A DNA stretch of 64,000 bases from CAYQEC01 sp964569015 (GTDB lineage: Bacteria > Actinomycetota > Acidimicrobiia > Spongiisociales > UBA5794): positions 1 to 64,000 of the forward strand of contig CAZMSN010000003.1 of the NCBI GenBank assembly GCA_964569015.1, read 5' to 3'. The notes beneath the pieces are model-generated. The model was not told the DNA's origin, did not search any database, and saw only the letters and a list, made by a program, of their open reading frames with translations. Position numbers and translations under genes: made by a program. Each line of letters opens with the position of its first letter. Within the stretch, counting starts at the first letter, position 1. Positions 46,972 to 54,995 of the stretch are shown here, piece by piece.

Positions 46972-46992
46972 CTTGCGCGCTTTTCGCGCGAG
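46972..46992 (+). promoter_or_regulatory. hairpin in the pilB leader
   Basis: An 8-bp stem with one G-U pair (46972-46979 with 46985-46992) and a 5-nt loop CTTTT, 8 bases ahead of the GAGGAGG ribosome-binding site. The pilin leaders also carry a hairpin with a 5-nt loop before the ribosome-binding site. Confidence 0.4.
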
Positions 46993-47009
46993 TGATGTGA
47001 GGAGGTTCC

Positions 47010-48689
47010 TTGACCGGCGACGCCCGCCACCTGGGCACGATGCTCCTCGAAGAGGGGATGATCTCCAGCAAGGATCTCGAAGTCGCTGTCGCCAAACAGC
47101 GGACTTCCGGTCTTCCGCTGGGCAAGATCCTCATCGAGGAAGGCCTCGTGAACGAGGCCGATCTGGTGCGCACCCTGGCGCGGCAGATCGGTATCGAGTA
47201 CGTGGACCTCAGCGAGATCGCCATCGACCCGGCCGCGGTGGCTCTCGTTCCGGAGTACCTGCTCACGAGGTACCTCGTGCTCCCGATCGGTTTCGAGGAC
47301 GATCGACTGGTGGTGGCGATGGCCGATCCCGCCAACGTGCTGGCCATCGACGATCTGCGGGCGGTGTCGGGCATGGGGATCTCCGCCAGGGTCGCTACTC
47401 GCACCGACCTCGAAGAGGCGATCCACCGCCAGCAGCGTCTCGACGACTCGGTCAGTGACCTCGCCGAACAGGCCGCCGAGGACAGACGCGAAGAAACGGA
47501 CGTCAGCGGTCTCGAAGTGGCCGCCGAGGAAGCGCCGGTCGTCAAACTGATGAACACCGTCATCGGACGGGCCGTCAACGAGCGCGCCTCAGATATTCAC
47601 ATCGAGCCAGGTGAACGCGACCTCAGGATCCGGTTCCGCATCGACGGTGTGCTGCACGAGGTGATGTCGACGCCGCGAAGCATCGCCAATGCCGTCGTGA
47701 GTCGTATCAAGATCATGGCGGATCTCGACATCTCCGAGCGGCGGGTGCCTCAGGACGGCAGAGTCGGCCTGCGAGTCGCGGGACGACCGGTCGACATCCG
47801 GGTCGCCACGCTGCCTTCCATCCACGGCGAGAAGGTCGTGCTCAGGATCCTCGACAAGGGCGCCAGCGTGGCGTCACTGGCGGATCTCGGCTTCCTGGAC
47901 TACAACTTCAAGCGGTACGAATCGGCCTACAGCAAACCCTACGGGGCGATCCTGGTTACCGGTCCGACCGGCTCGGGCAAGACGACGACGCTCTACTCGA
48001 CGCTGGCGGTGCTCAACCGCGAGGAAGTCAACATCATCACGGTGGAGGACCCGGTGGAGTATCGGCTGCCCGGGCTCACCCAGATGCAGGTCAATCGCAA
48101 GGCAGGCCTGCTGTTCTCCACGGCCCTCAAGTCGATCCTGCGCTCCGATCCCGACATCATCCTCATCGGGGAGATCCGCGACGGGGAGACGGCGGCGATC
48201 GCAACGGAGGCGGCTCTGACCGGGCACCTCGTGCTCTCGACGCTGCACACCAACGACGCCCCATCGGCGGTCGGGAGGCTCATTGACATGGGGGTTGAGC
48301 CGTTCCTCGTCAGCTCGTCACTCGACGCCGTCGTGGCGCAACGACTCGCCCGCACGCTGTGCGATCGCTGCAAGGTGCCGTACTCGCCGGAGCGTCGTGT
48401 GCTCGAGGACATCGGCTGGGAGTTCCACGGCTCGGACGAGATTCCTGAGCTGTACCGGGCTGAAGGCTGCCGGCATTGTGCCAACACGGGGTTCCGTGGC
48501 CGGACCAGCATCAACGAGATCATGTTGCTCAACGAAGAGATCCAGCACATGACGGTGGAACGCCATTCGGCCCGGGAGATCAAGAAGGCGGCCGTAGCCG
48601 AAGGGATGCGGACGCTCCGACAGGACGGGTTGGAGAAGGTGGCGCTCGGTGTGACCTCTCTGGAGGAGGTCCTCAGGGTCGTCGCGTGA
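47010..48689 (+). CDS. pilB: type IV pilus assembly ATPase PilB
   Basis: 559 aa. Two MshEN helical motifs near the N-terminus (LGTMLLEEGMISSKDLEVAVAKQ-like, LGKILIEEGLVNEADL) that in other PilB/MshE proteins bind c-di-GMP, then the N2 and motor domains. Walker A GPTGSGKT (318-325), Asp box, Walker B DPDIILIGEIRDGETA, His box HTNDA. A tetracysteine zinc site (CDRC, CRHC) is typical of PilB/GspE. It powers pilus extension from the inner face of the membrane. TTG 47010 has GAGGAGG upstream. Confidence 0.94.
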   Translation: MTGDARHLGTMLLEEGMISSKDLEVAVAKQRTSGLPLGKILIEEGLVNEADLVRTLARQIGIEYVDLSEIAIDPAAVALVPEYLLTRYLVLPIGFEDDRLVVAMADPANVLAIDDLRAVSGMGISARVATRTDLEEAIHRQQRLDDSVSDLAEQAAEDRREETDVSGLEVAAEEAPVVKLMNTVIGRAVNERASDIHIEPGERDLRIRFRIDGVLHEVMSTPRSIANAVVSRIKIMADLDISERRVPQDGRVGLRVAGRPVDIRVATLPSIHGEKVVLRILDKGASVASLADLGFLDYNFKRYESAYSKPYGAILVTGPTGSGKTTTLYSTLAVLNREEVNIITVEDPVEYRLPGLTQMQVNRKAGLLFSTALKSILRSDPDIILIGEIRDGETAAIATEAALTGHLVLSTLHTNDAPSAVGRLIDMGVEPFLVSSSLDAVVAQRLARTLCDRCKVPYSPERRVLEDIGWEFHGSDEIPELYRAEGCRHCANTGFRGRTSINEIMLLNEEIQHMTVERHSAREIKKAAVAEGMRTLRQDGLEKVALGVTSLEEVLRVVA

Positions 48690-48701
48690 CCTGCCGATAG
48701 T

Positions 48702-50351
48702 GTGCCGATGGTCACCAGCAACGTCGATCGGAAGCTGGGTGAGGTGCTCGTCAAACGTCGCCTCCTGAGCCGGGATGACCTCGAATCCCATTTGGCTACC
48801 GTGAGTCGCACCGGCGAAGCGCTTCCCAATGTCTTGCTCGCCGCAGGGGGTGTGGAGCAGGTTGATCTCCTGCGAGTGGTATCGGAGCAGGTCGGTGTCG
48901 GTTTCGTCGATCTGGGGGCTCCCGACGCGCCCGTACCCGAGGCGGACGCACTGCACACCGTCCCCCAAACGCTGGCCGAGGAGCTCGGGGTGCTGCCGCT
49001 TCGATTGGAGACGGACGGGACACTCGTCGTCGCCATCGACAATCCCCTCGACGACGATCGCCGCCGTGTTCTCGGGCAGGCGATCGACGGTGAGATCCAG
49101 ATGATGCTGGCGCCGCGACCCTCTCTCCGTCGGGCCATCCTGCACGCCTACGACTCTCTGGACGGTCTCTCGCGGGCTCCCGGGGTTCCCGTCACCGGCT
49201 CTTCCGGCCCCGGCGATGTGCGAGGCGGGGAGCAGACTCGGGGCGGATCCGAAGAGGGAGACGATGGTGACGATGACGAGAGGATCTCGGTCACTGATCT
49301 CCTCCTCAGGCTGTTGAAGCGGAAGGGCTCCGATCTGCATCTGTCGGTGGGCGCCCCACCGATGCTGCGTATCGACGGATCCCTGGTGCCGCTCGACGAC
49401 GTGGGAACGCTCGGGCCGTACCAGCTTCGCAAGATGATCTACGCCATTCTGACCGGCCGCCAGCGCGAGGAGCTGGAAGAGAACCTCGAGCTCGACCTGT
49501 CCTTTCCCATGAAGGACGTTGGCCGGTTCCGCGTCAACGTGTTCTTCCAACGAGACTCGATCGGAGCCGTGTTGCGGGCGATTCCCAACCAGATCGTGCC
49601 GCTGTCCGATCTCGGGATCCCGCCCATCGTCGAAGGATTCGCCCAGCTCCAGCACGGCCTCGTTCTCGTGACCGGCCCGGCTGGTTGCGGCAAGTCGACC
49701 ACGCTGGCGTCGATCGTTGACCTGATCAACACCTCCCGTGCTTGTCACGTCATCACTCTCGAGGACCCGATCGAGTTCACACACCACCACAAGCGCTCGG
49801 TGGTCAATCAGCGAGAGATCGGCAGCGATACCCGGTCGTTCTCGATTGCGTTACGTCATGCGCTCCGGCAGGATCCCGACGTCATTCAGGTCGGCGAGAT
49901 GCGAGACTTGGAGACGATCTCGACCGCGATCACCGCCGCCGAGACCGGCCACTTCATCCTGGCGACTCTCCACACGCAGGATGCCCCCCAGTCGGTGGAG
50001 CGCATGATCGACGTGTTCCCATCCCAACAGCAGCGCCAGGTCCGGGTCCAACTCGCCAACTCGCTGCAGGCGGTGGTATCCCAGCAGCTGTTGCCGCGCG
50101 CCGACGGCACCGGACGGGCGGCGGCGGTGGAAGTGATGGTGGCGACCCCGGCGATTCGCAACCTGATCCGGGAGGGGAAGGTCCATCAGATCACGACTGC
50201 GATGCAATCGGGCGGCAAGTTTGGGATGGAGACGATGGACGACTCTCTGGCCCGGCTCGTCAGGACGGGTAAGGTCGCCTACGAGGTCGCCTACGAGCAT
50301 GCCCACGATCCCGAGGGCTTCGAGAGCCTGACAAAGAGGCGGGCACGATGA
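48702..50351 (+). CDS. pilT: PilT-like retraction ATPase with N-terminal MshEN-like domain
   Basis: 549 aa, against ~350-370 for ordinary PilT. Residues ~10-150 resemble an MshEN domain (KLGEVLVKRRLLSRDDL, then ALPNVLLAAGGVEQVDLLRVVSEQ) but with degraded motif positions. An acidic linker (~175-193) leads to a complete PilT: KGSDLHLSVGAPPMLRIDG, Walker A GPAGCGKS (325-332), VGEMRDLETI, TLHTQDA and the PilT signature AIRNLIREGK. It pulls pili back. GTG 48702 or ATG 48708. It follows pilB by 12 bp and overlaps pilC. Confidence 0.9.
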   Translation: MPMVTSNVDRKLGEVLVKRRLLSRDDLESHLATVSRTGEALPNVLLAAGGVEQVDLLRVVSEQVGVGFVDLGAPDAPVPEADALHTVPQTLAEELGVLPLRLETDGTLVVAIDNPLDDDRRRVLGQAIDGEIQMMLAPRPSLRRAILHAYDSLDGLSRAPGVPVTGSSGPGDVRGGEQTRGGSEEGDDGDDDERISVTDLLLRLLKRKGSDLHLSVGAPPMLRIDGSLVPLDDVGTLGPYQLRKMIYAILTGRQREELEENLELDLSFPMKDVGRFRVNVFFQRDSIGAVLRAIPNQIVPLSDLGIPPIVEGFAQLQHGLVLVTGPAGCGKSTTLASIVDLINTSRACHVITLEDPIEFTHHHKRSVVNQREIGSDTRSFSIALRHALRQDPDVIQVGEMRDLETISTAITAAETGHFILATLHTQDAPQSVERMIDVFPSQQQRQVRVQLANSLQAVVSQQLLPRADGTGRAAAVEVMVATPAIRNLIREGKVHQITTAMQSGGKFGMETMDDSLARLVRTGKVAYEVAYEHAHDPEGFESLTKRRAR

Positions 50352-51592
50352 GCGCCACCGAGGTCAGTTCCACCTACCGCTATCGCGTCCGGGACAAGAC
50401 GGGGATGATCGTCTCGGGCGAGATCGACGCCAGCTCTCCGGCGAGGGTGGCCGAGATGCTCCGTGAACAAGGACTGACACCGATCCACGTCGAGGCGAAA
50501 TCGACCAGCTTGCTGCAACGCGAGATCAAGATCCCCGTCCTCGGCAATCGACTGAAGCCCCGTGACGTCGTCATCTTCAGCAGGCAGTTCGCCACCATGA
50601 TCAACTCGGGGCTGTCGCTCATCAGAGCCCTCGGGGTGCTCGTCGAGCAGACCTCGAGCCCGGCGCTCGCGGAGATCCTCAGAGAGGTGCGCTCCGATGT
50701 CCGCGAGGGCGCCAGCCTGTCGTTTGCGATGGAGAAGCATCCCAAGGCGTTCAACGAGCTCTACGTGGCGATGGTCCGCGCCGGCGAAGTGGGTGGGGTG
50801 CTCGACGAGACGCTCAATCGCCTGGCCGGGATGCTCGAGGCCAACCTCAACCTCCGTTCCAAGGTTCGATCGGCGATGGCCTATCCAACCGTGATCGCCA
50901 TCCTCATCACCGGAGTGACGGCGGCGATGATCATGTTCGTGGTGCCGATCTTCGCCAACATGTACACCGAGATCGATGAGGAAGCGGTGCTCCCGCTGCC
51001 GACGCGGATGCTCGTCTCCGTCTCTTCGACGGTGACACGCTGGTGGTTCGTGATCGTGGGCCTGATCGTGGCCGCGGTGTGGGGGCTGCGGCGCTGGCGC
51101 AGCACCGAGGCCGGGAGGCTCGCCCTCGACCGCCTCAAGCTGCGGATTCCGGTCTTCGGGCGCCTGGCGCACAAGACGGCGATGAGCCGCTTCTCGCGCA
51201 CGATGGCGGTCCTGAGCGGAACCGGCGTGCCGATCCTGCAAGCGATCGACATCGTCGGCGACACAGCCGGCAACCAGGTGGTGACGAACGCCCTGGTGGA
51301 CGTGAAGGAAGCGGTGCGCGCGGGCGAGTCGCTGGCGGAACCGCTGAGCCGCCACAAGGTGTTCCCCCCGATGGTGGTGCAGATGATGACGGTGGGGGAG
51401 GAGACGGGAGCGCTCGACGACATGCTCGCCAAGGTGTCCGACTTCTACGACCGCGAGGTCGACGACACCGTCAACGCCCTCACCAGCCTCATCGAGCCCT
51501 TGTTGATCGTGGTCATGGGGGGCGCCGTGGGAGGGATCCTCATCTCGCTCTACCTGCCGATTTTCAACCTCGCCCAGCTCGTCAACGGCTGA
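50348..51592 (+). CDS. pilC: type IV pilus inner-membrane platform protein PilC
   Basis: 414 aa with two GspF domains (RQFATMINSGLSLIRALGVL and SRFSRTMAVLSGTGVPILQAI) and three membrane helices, the last near the C-terminus (LLIVVMGGAVGGILISLYLPIF). The N-terminal YRYRVRDKTGMIVSGEIDA is typical. It couples PilB and PilT to pilin insertion. ATG 50348 overlaps pilT. Last gene before the pilin promoter. Confidence 0.95.
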   Translation: MSATEVSSTYRYRVRDKTGMIVSGEIDASSPARVAEMLREQGLTPIHVEAKSTSLLQREIKIPVLGNRLKPRDVVIFSRQFATMINSGLSLIRALGVLVEQTSSPALAEILREVRSDVREGASLSFAMEKHPKAFNELYVAMVRAGEVGGVLDETLNRLAGMLEANLNLRSKVRSAMAYPTVIAILITGVTAAMIMFVVPIFANMYTEIDEEAVLPLPTRMLVSVSSTVTRWWFVIVGLIVAAVWGLRRWRSTEAGRLALDRLKLRIPVFGRLAHKTAMSRFSRTMAVLSGTGVPILQAIDIVGDTAGNQVVTNALVDVKEAVRAGESLAEPLSRHKVFPPMVVQMMTVGEETGALDDMLAKVSDFYDREVDDTVNALTSLIEPLLIVVMGGAVGGILISLYLPIFNLAQLVNG

Positions 51593-51616
51593 ACAGGCCC
51601 GTCGCGGTCAAATGGG

Positions 51617-51646
51617 CTCAACCGCGGAGGCATCCGGAGCCGATAA
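51617..51646 (+). promoter_or_regulatory. sigma-28-like promoter of pilin gene 1
   Basis: CTCAA (51617-51621), 17-nt spacer, GCCGATAA (51639-51646), ~50 bp before ATG 51697. The -10 matches exactly the FliA/WhiG consensus. Confidence 0.7.
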
Positions 51647-51657
51647 CGGTTGGTGAG

Positions 51658-51674
51658 GGGTCGATGTGCGACCC
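51658..51674 (+). promoter_or_regulatory. leader hairpin of pilin gene 1
   Basis: GGGTCG-ATGTG-CGACCC: a perfect 6-bp stem with 5-nt loop, in the predicted leader. The second pilin leader has the same stem with a different loop (AGATC), so the stem looks conserved. A further palindrome AAAGG-T-CCTTT (51683-51693) covers the ribosome-binding site in this copy only. Confidence 0.5.
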
Positions 51675-51696
51675 GGCGAGAGAAAGGTCCTTTCCT

Positions 51697-52248
51697 ATGC
51701 GATGGATGCGGGAGCGTCTCAGCAAGGAAGAGGGATTCACGCTCATCGAGTTCATGGTGGTGGTGCTGATCATGGCAGTGCTGGTGGCCATCGCCATTCC
51801 GTCCTTCCTCGGATTCCGTCATCAGGCCCAAGATCGCGCCGCGCAGAGCGATCTGCGGAACGCGTTGCTGGCCGAGAAGGCCGTCTACACCAATGACAGC
51901 TCGTTCACGGGCGTCGAGGCCGACCTGAAGGCGTGGGAACCCACGGTGGTGACCGCGGCGGCCTTGAGCACGGACGCGGTGTACGTGCAGTTCGCGGCGG
52001 CGACGTCTGATCAGGTGTGCCTCTCCCAGAAGAGCGACTCCGGGTCGACGTTCATGATCTACGAGAACGGCACCGGCGGCACGTTCTATGCCGCCGCCGG
52101 CTCGGGCACCACGATCACGTGCCCGAGCGCCGCCGCCCCGACCCTGCCACCCAAGCAGGTCAGGGTCGCCTGGAGCGCCACCGGCTTCCCCGACGCTCCG
52201 GCGGGGAAGAAGGTCACCCCGACACCTGTCACGATCTCGCCGCTCTGA
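51697..52248 (+). CDS. pilA: type IV pilin, copy 1
   Basis: 183 aa. Short basic leader RWMRERLSKEEG, cleavage before FTLIEFMVVVLIM (Glu+5), long helix (VLVAIAIPSFLGFRHQAQDRAAQSDLRNALLAEKA), then a small beta head with a Cys pair closing a D-loop (DQVCLSQ...TITCPS). A C-terminal extension of ~22 residues (FPDAPAGKKVTPTPVTISPL) is absent from copy 2. Pilins polymerise into the pilus fibre after processing by the peptidase at 52998. ATG 51697 has AGAAAGG upstream. Confidence 0.93.
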   Translation: MRWMRERLSKEEGFTLIEFMVVVLIMAVLVAIAIPSFLGFRHQAQDRAAQSDLRNALLAEKAVYTNDSSFTGVEADLKAWEPTVVTAAALSTDAVYVQFAAATSDQVCLSQKSDSGSTFMIYENGTGGTFYAAAGSGTTITCPSAAAPTLPPKQVRVAWSATGFPDAPAGKKVTPTPVTISPL

Positions 52249-52304
52249 GGGACGGGCCGGCGCCACGACGCCACTTGCCGTATGCGACGGTCAACGGAAA
52301 GTGG

Positions 52305-52333
52305 CTCAATCGGTGTGCGGTACCCGCCGATAA
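52305..52333 (+). promoter_or_regulatory. sigma-28-like promoter of pilin gene 2
   Basis: CTCAA (52305-52309), 16-nt spacer, GCCGATAA (52326-52333), ~51 bp before ATG 52385. The spacer differs from copy 1 while both boxes are kept. Confidence 0.7.
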
Positions 52334-52345
52334 CCATTGGGAAGA

Positions 52346-52362
52346 GGGTCGAGATCCGACCC
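52346..52362 (+). promoter_or_regulatory. leader hairpin of pilin gene 2
   Basis: GGGTCG-AGATC-CGACCC, same stem and loop length as copy 1 but a different loop sequence, 22 bases before the ATG. Confidence 0.5.
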
Positions 52363-52384
52363 CTTGAGAGAAAGGTCCATTCCT

Positions 52385-52870
52385 ATGCGATGGATGCGAG
52401 AGCGTCTCAGCAAGGAAGAGGGATTCACGCTCATCGAGCTCATGGTGGTGGTGCTGATTATGGCAGTGCTAGTGGCCATCGCCATTCCCTCCTTCCTCGG
52501 ATTCCGTCATCAAGCCCAAGATCGCGCCGCGCAGAGCGATCTGCGTAACGCGTTGCTGGCCGAGAAGGCGGTCTTCACGGCAACCAACGCGTTCACGGAC
52601 GTCGAAGCCGAGCTGAAGGCGTGGGAGCCCACGGTGGTAACCGGCGCCGCCTTGAGCACGGACACGGTGTACGTGGAGTATGCCGCGGCCACGTCTGATC
52701 AGGTGTGCCTCTCCCAGGCGAGCGACTCCGGGTCGACGTTCATGGTCTACGAGAACGGCACCGAAGGCACCTTCTACGGATCGGGCGACGCCATCACGTG
52801 CCCGAGCGCCGCCGCCCCGGCGATCCCGCCGGTGCAGGCGAGCGTCGACTGGAGCGAAACAGGCTGGTAG
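52385..52870 (+). CDS. pilA: type IV pilin, copy 2
   Basis: 161 aa. Same leader and helix as copy 1 with FTLIELMVVVLIM in place of FTLIEFMVVV. The head has the same Cys pair (DQVCLSQ...AITCPS) but ends SVDWSETGW without the extension. FTLIEL is the commoner form, so this may be the major subunit; that is a guess. A strong terminator follows at 52901. ATG 52385 has AGAAAGG upstream. Confidence 0.93.
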   Translation: MRWMRERLSKEEGFTLIELMVVVLIMAVLVAIAIPSFLGFRHQAQDRAAQSDLRNALLAEKAVFTATNAFTDVEAELKAWEPTVVTGAALSTDTVYVEYAAATSDQVCLSQASDSGSTFMVYENGTEGTFYGSGDAITCPSAAAPAIPPVQASVDWSETGW

Positions 52871-52900
52871 GAGGTTTTGTAAGAGCTTCGTGCTCACGAA

Positions 52901-52931
52901 CGAGGGGACGGACACGGAGTCCGTCCCCTCG
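52901..52931 (+). terminator. strong hairpin terminator after the pilin genes
   Basis: 13-bp perfect stem CGAGGGGACGGAC (52901-52913) with its complement (52919-52931) and loop ACGGA, 30 bp after the second pilin stop. No U tract follows, as is common in GC-rich actinobacteria. It isolates the pilins from the peptidase gene. Confidence 0.75.
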
Positions 52932-52997
52932 TACGCGTTCGCCACAATGCCGCGACCCGCTCGGGTGCTTCTCTAGCCTGCGGCATCGGGAGGCACC

Positions 52998-53771
52998 ATG
53001 ACCGTATCACTCGTCATTCTGGGGGCCCTGCTCGGGCTCGCCGCCGGCTCGTTCGTCAACGTGGTGGCGTACCGTGTCCCGCAGCGGGCTTCTCTTCTCC
53101 GTCCGCCGTCACACTGCCCTCAGTGCGAGCATGCGATTCTGCGCCGTGACCTGGTCCCGGTGCTGTCATGGGCGTTGCTGCGGGGGAGATGCCGCAATTG
53201 TGGGGGGCGCATCTCTATCCGGTACCCGCTGGTGGAGCTGGGCACGGCTCTGCTGTTCATAGCCACCGTGCTCGTGCTGGGAGCGGTGTGGGTGATACCG
53301 GCGTACTGGGTGTTCGTCACGGTGACCCTGGCGCTGGCCCTCATCGACATCGACCACAAGCTGATCCCCAATCGGGTGCTCTTCCCCGGATCGGGGGTCG
53401 CCGCAGCCGCCCTGCTCGCGGGGGCGATCGCCGAAGGCACACCGGGATGGTGGCTGCGGGGAGTCGCCGGCGCGGCCGGGTACTTCGTCGGGTTGCTGCT
53501 GCTGGCGCTGATCGCGCCCCGGGGCGGCCTGGGCATGGGCGACGTCAAGCTGGCGCTGCTGCTCGGGCTGTTCCTGGGCTACCAGGCGTGGGAGCACGTT
53601 CTCCTCGGGGCGTTCATCGCGATCCTGCTCGGTGGGTTGGTCTCGGCGGTTCTCCTCCTCATGCGGAGGAAGGGGAGACAGGACACGATTCCCTTCGGTC
53701 CCTACCTCGTGGCCGGCGCCTACGTGACGATCGCATTCGGGGAGCAGATCCTCGACTGGTACTTGGGCTAG
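52998..53771 (+). CDS. pilD: prepilin peptidase/N-methyltransferase
   Basis: 257 aa. The N-terminal methylase domain has both CxxC pairs (CPQCEHAILRRDLVPVLSW, CRNCGG). The A24 aspartyl protease core has IDIDHKLIPN and GMGDVKLALLLG, the two catalytic aspartates. Multiple membrane helices. It cleaves and methylates the pilins and minor pilins of this window. ATG 52998 has GGGAGG upstream. Mycobacterium keeps an A24 peptidase gene near aroE at the matching place although it lacks these pil genes (from memory). Confidence 0.95.
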   Translation: MTVSLVILGALLGLAAGSFVNVVAYRVPQRASLLRPPSHCPQCEHAILRRDLVPVLSWALLRGRCRNCGGRISIRYPLVELGTALLFIATVLVLGAVWVIPAYWVFVTVTLALALIDIDHKLIPNRVLFPGSGVAAAALLAGAIAEGTPGWWLRGVAGAAGYFVGLLLLALIAPRGGLGMGDVKLALLLGLFLGYQAWEHVLLGAFIAILLGGLVSAVLLLMRRKGRQDTIPFGPYLVAGAYVTIAFGEQILDWYLG

Positions 53772-53831
53772 GCATTCCCTCGATGTCGCCGCTGCGTAGG
53801 CCTGGTGACGACGGCAGCAGGTAGCCTGTCG

Positions 53832-53860
53832 TTGGCTCCTTCATGCAAAGGCGCTACGAT
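53832..53860 (+). promoter_or_regulatory. predicted sigma-70-type promoter of pilMNOP
   Basis: TTGGCT (53832-53837), 17-nt spacer, TACGAT (53855-53860), about 70 bp before pilM. It differs from the element at the pilin, pilB and minor-pilin genes, so the alignment complex may be expressed from the housekeeping sigma factor. Confidence 0.5.
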
Positions 53861-53930
53861 CAAAACGTGGATGGAATGACAGCGCTGTAATTTCATCCTT
53901 CGAGGGGCTCCACAGTCGAGCGGAGAATGC

Positions 53931-54995
53931 ATGGCCGTAACGGTTGGCCTTGATATCGGCGGTAGTGCCGTGCGGGCCGCGGTTCTCGATTCCGGCAAGA
54001 ATCGCTGGGTACTGCGCCGGTTTGCCGAGATGCCGCTGCCACCCGGGGCCGTCACCGCCGGCGAGGTGATCGACGAAGGGGCGGTGTCGGAAGCCATCGC
54101 CGCTCTGTGGCGGCGCTCCAAGCTCCCCAAGCGGCGGATCGTGGTCGGCCTCGCCAGCCAGCGGCTCGTCGTTCGCCAGGTCGACGTGCCGAACCTCGGC
54201 GCCGAGGAGTTGGCGGAGGCGCTGCCCTATCAGGTGCAGGATTCGATTCCGCTCGCCGTCGAGGACGCGGTGCTCGACTACGTCCCCCTCGAGGAGTTCA
54301 TGACGGCCGACGGCGACCCCATGCAGTCGATTCTCGTGATCGCGGTGTACCGGGAGATCGTCGACTCGATGATGCGCGTGCTCGCAGGAGCCAATCTCAC
54401 GCCGACGGCGATCGATCTCCAGCCCTTCGGCCTGGTGCGGGCGATCTTCGGCATCGAGGCGAGCGTGGGAAGCCCGCTCCAAGCGCTGGTCGACATCGGG
54501 GCTTCGGTGACCCAGGTTGCAATCACTCGCGCCGGGACGGCGCGGTTCGTGCGCCTCTTGCCGCGCGGCGGAGAAGATTTCACGTCGGTGCTCGTCAACG
54601 GCCTGGAAATGGACGTTGACGACGCCGCCGACCTCAAGGCTCGACTCGGGGTACGCGCCGAAGGCACTCCGGCTGAGAGCGACCCGGATGCAGCGGCGCA
54701 GCGCCTGCTCACCCTGGAGGCCGACGAGTTGATCGATGACATCCGCGACTCGATCGACTTCTTCCTCTCCCAATCCGCCGGCACCACTCTCGAGCGGCTG
54801 GTGGTGGCGGGCAACGGCGCCCGGCTCCCGCACCTCGCGAATCGTATGGCTCGGCTCATGGGCGTACAGGTCGAGCCGGCGAGGATTCTCGACATCGTCG
54901 AGGTGGGCCGGGTGGAGCTCGACGAGGATGAGATGCTCGAAGCCCAGCCGGTGCTACCAACGGCCCTCGGACTGGCGCTGTGGGGGGAGGTCTGA
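53931..54995 (+). CDS. pilM: type IV pilus alignment protein PilM
   Basis: 354 aa actin-like ATPase fold: phosphate-1 loop GLDIGGSAVRAAV, RQVDVPNL, ALPYQVQDSIPL, ALVDIGASVTQVAI and VVAGNGARLPHL are PilM/FtsA landmarks. It is cytoplasmic and binds the N-terminus of PilN, linking the ATPases to the membrane complex. ATG 53931 has GGAG upstream. Its stop overlaps pilN. Confidence 0.93.
   Translation: MAVTVGLDIGGSAVRAAVLDSGKNRWVLRRFAEMPLPPGAVTAGEVIDEGAVSEAIAALWRRSKLPKRRIVVGLASQRLVVRQVDVPNLGAEELAEALPYQVQDSIPLAVEDAVLDYVPLEEFMTADGDPMQSILVIAVYREIVDSMMRVLAGANLTPTAIDLQPFGLVRAIFGIEASVGSPLQALVDIGASVTQVAITRAGTARFVRLLPRGGEDFTSVLVNGLEMDVDDAADLKARLGVRAEGTPAESDPDAAAQRLLTLEADELIDDIRDSIDFFLSQSAGTTLERLVVAGNGARLPHLANRMARLMGVQVEPARILDIVEVGRVELDEDEMLEAQPVLPTALGLALWGEV

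Larger units (their letters stand above)
51597..52870 (+). repeat. tandem duplication of pilin gene with its promoter and leader
   Basis: Two units (~51597-52248 and ~52263-52870) share the promoter element, a leader hairpin, the GAGAGAAAGGTCC ribosome-binding region and a nearly identical first ~190 coding bases, with divergence growing toward the 3' end. This suggests a recent duplication or gene conversion at the 5' part with selection for different pilin heads. Confidence 0.8.

Noticed and set aside
53771..53930. Search for the pilin-type promoter upstream of pilM
   Set aside because: No CTCAA-N16-GCCGATAA pattern; a sigma-70-type promoter fits better.
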